Below, piece after piece: positions 63,612-64,000 of a stretch of DNA of 64,000 bases (its first letter is position 1; every line of letters starts with the position of its first letter). The notes under the pieces were generated by a model. That model worked only from the letters and a program-made list of their open reading frames with translations. It was not told the DNA's origin and made no database searches. Source of the DNA: Macrosoma leucophasiata (taxonomy: Eukaryota > Arthropoda > Insecta > Lepidoptera > Hedylidae); NCBI GenBank assembly GCA_036365455.1, contig JAWQUS010000030.1, positions 17,752,001 to 17,816,000 of the forward strand, given 5' to 3'. The position numbers and the translations under genes are program-made.

Positions 63612-63925
63612 GTCTGTGATTCTTGGCTCGTTGACGATTCGATGCTACTATGATGGTGACTAGTGGAAGAATTTTCTTCTACTGGAAGAGAATTCTTCCA
63701 CTAGTGCAGTCAGTCAACCGAACAATGGCGGTCAAACCATTCCAATGGGGCGGTAGTAAGTGCAATAATGCAAATGGGCAACAGCGTCCTGCGACAAAAC
63801 TACCAATGCGAATGCCAATCCGCATGCCAAACGTGCCGATTATGGCATATCCTCCTTATGGCAGGCTTTGGTCTAGCTGTGGACATCTTTCAGCTGATTA
63901 ATATGATGATATGATGATGATAATG
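63612..63925 (+). mobile_element. RTE-type LINE 3' end
   Basis: GAATTCTTCCACTAGTGCAG, CAGTCAACCGAACAATGGCG, GGACATCTTTCAGCTGATTA, then ATGATGATATGATGATGATA: a LINE tail ending in ATG repeats. Confidence 0.7.
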
Positions 63926-63982
63926 ACGATTCGAACCGACATGTTTTTGAATGGAGTCAAGGGAACCAATCTGGTATTTAGA

Positions 63983-64000
63983 ACGTAACTTCACGCCTGT
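63983..64000 (-). mobile_element. SINE B2 tail, cut by window end
   Basis: ACGTAACTTCACGCCTGT is the reverse complement of the SINE B2 3' end; the rest would lie beyond 64000. Confidence 0.6.

Overview
The window is nuclear DNA from an insect, most likely a moth or butterfly. No species can be named. Short GC-rich exons with canonical splice sites sit in AT-rich, repeat-packed introns. The repeats are tRNA-derived and 5S-rRNA-derived SINEs, Helitron-like ends, degraded non-LTR retrotransposon tails and many TIR/foldback miniature elements, a mix typical of Lepidoptera. A short CCTAA run matches the insect telomere unit.

Two protein genes were recognised. They are convergent, and both are cut off at their 5' ends by the window edges. 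(1) Plus strand, 872-13861: the C-terminal 357 codons of a ZUP1/ZUFSP-like deubiquitinase (peptidase family C78) in nine exons. The splice phases join without error, and the catalytic Cys, His and Asp are present. (2) Minus strand, 61534 down to 30129: the C-terminal ~277 residues of an SLC17-family (insect 'inorganic phosphate cotransporter'-like) MFS transporter in six exons, with one intron of about 20 kb.

Layout. 1-14 kb: ZUP1 exons with intronic repeats. 14-30 kb: intergenic, mostly repeats, with a quieter AT-rich block at about 24.2-28.9 kb. 30-61.5 kb: SLC17 exons in repeat-rich introns. 61.5-64 kb: upstream SLC17 intron. No rRNA, ordinary tRNA gene, CRISPR array or bacterial-type operon was seen.

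The most unusual feature is in ZUP1, where two separate tandem arrays have each amplified an exon-intron junction. At 6979-8004 a 99-bp (33-codon) unit repeats about ten times. Every complete unit restores the same phase-1 splice donor, and the coding frame stays open throughout. At 12244-13448 a unit of 110-125 bp repeats eleven times. It carries a 51-nt mini-exon, and in several units a usable acceptor and donor. A degraded third copy of ZUP1 exon sequence lies in an intron at 4437-4495. These arrays could generate protein length variants, or could be spliced out silently; transcripts would decide. Other points of note are a layered transposon nest at 38.2-40.8 kb, two hAT-type miniature elements with perfect 8-bp target duplications, a 5S-derived SINE ending just before a splice acceptor, and several perfect long hairpins.
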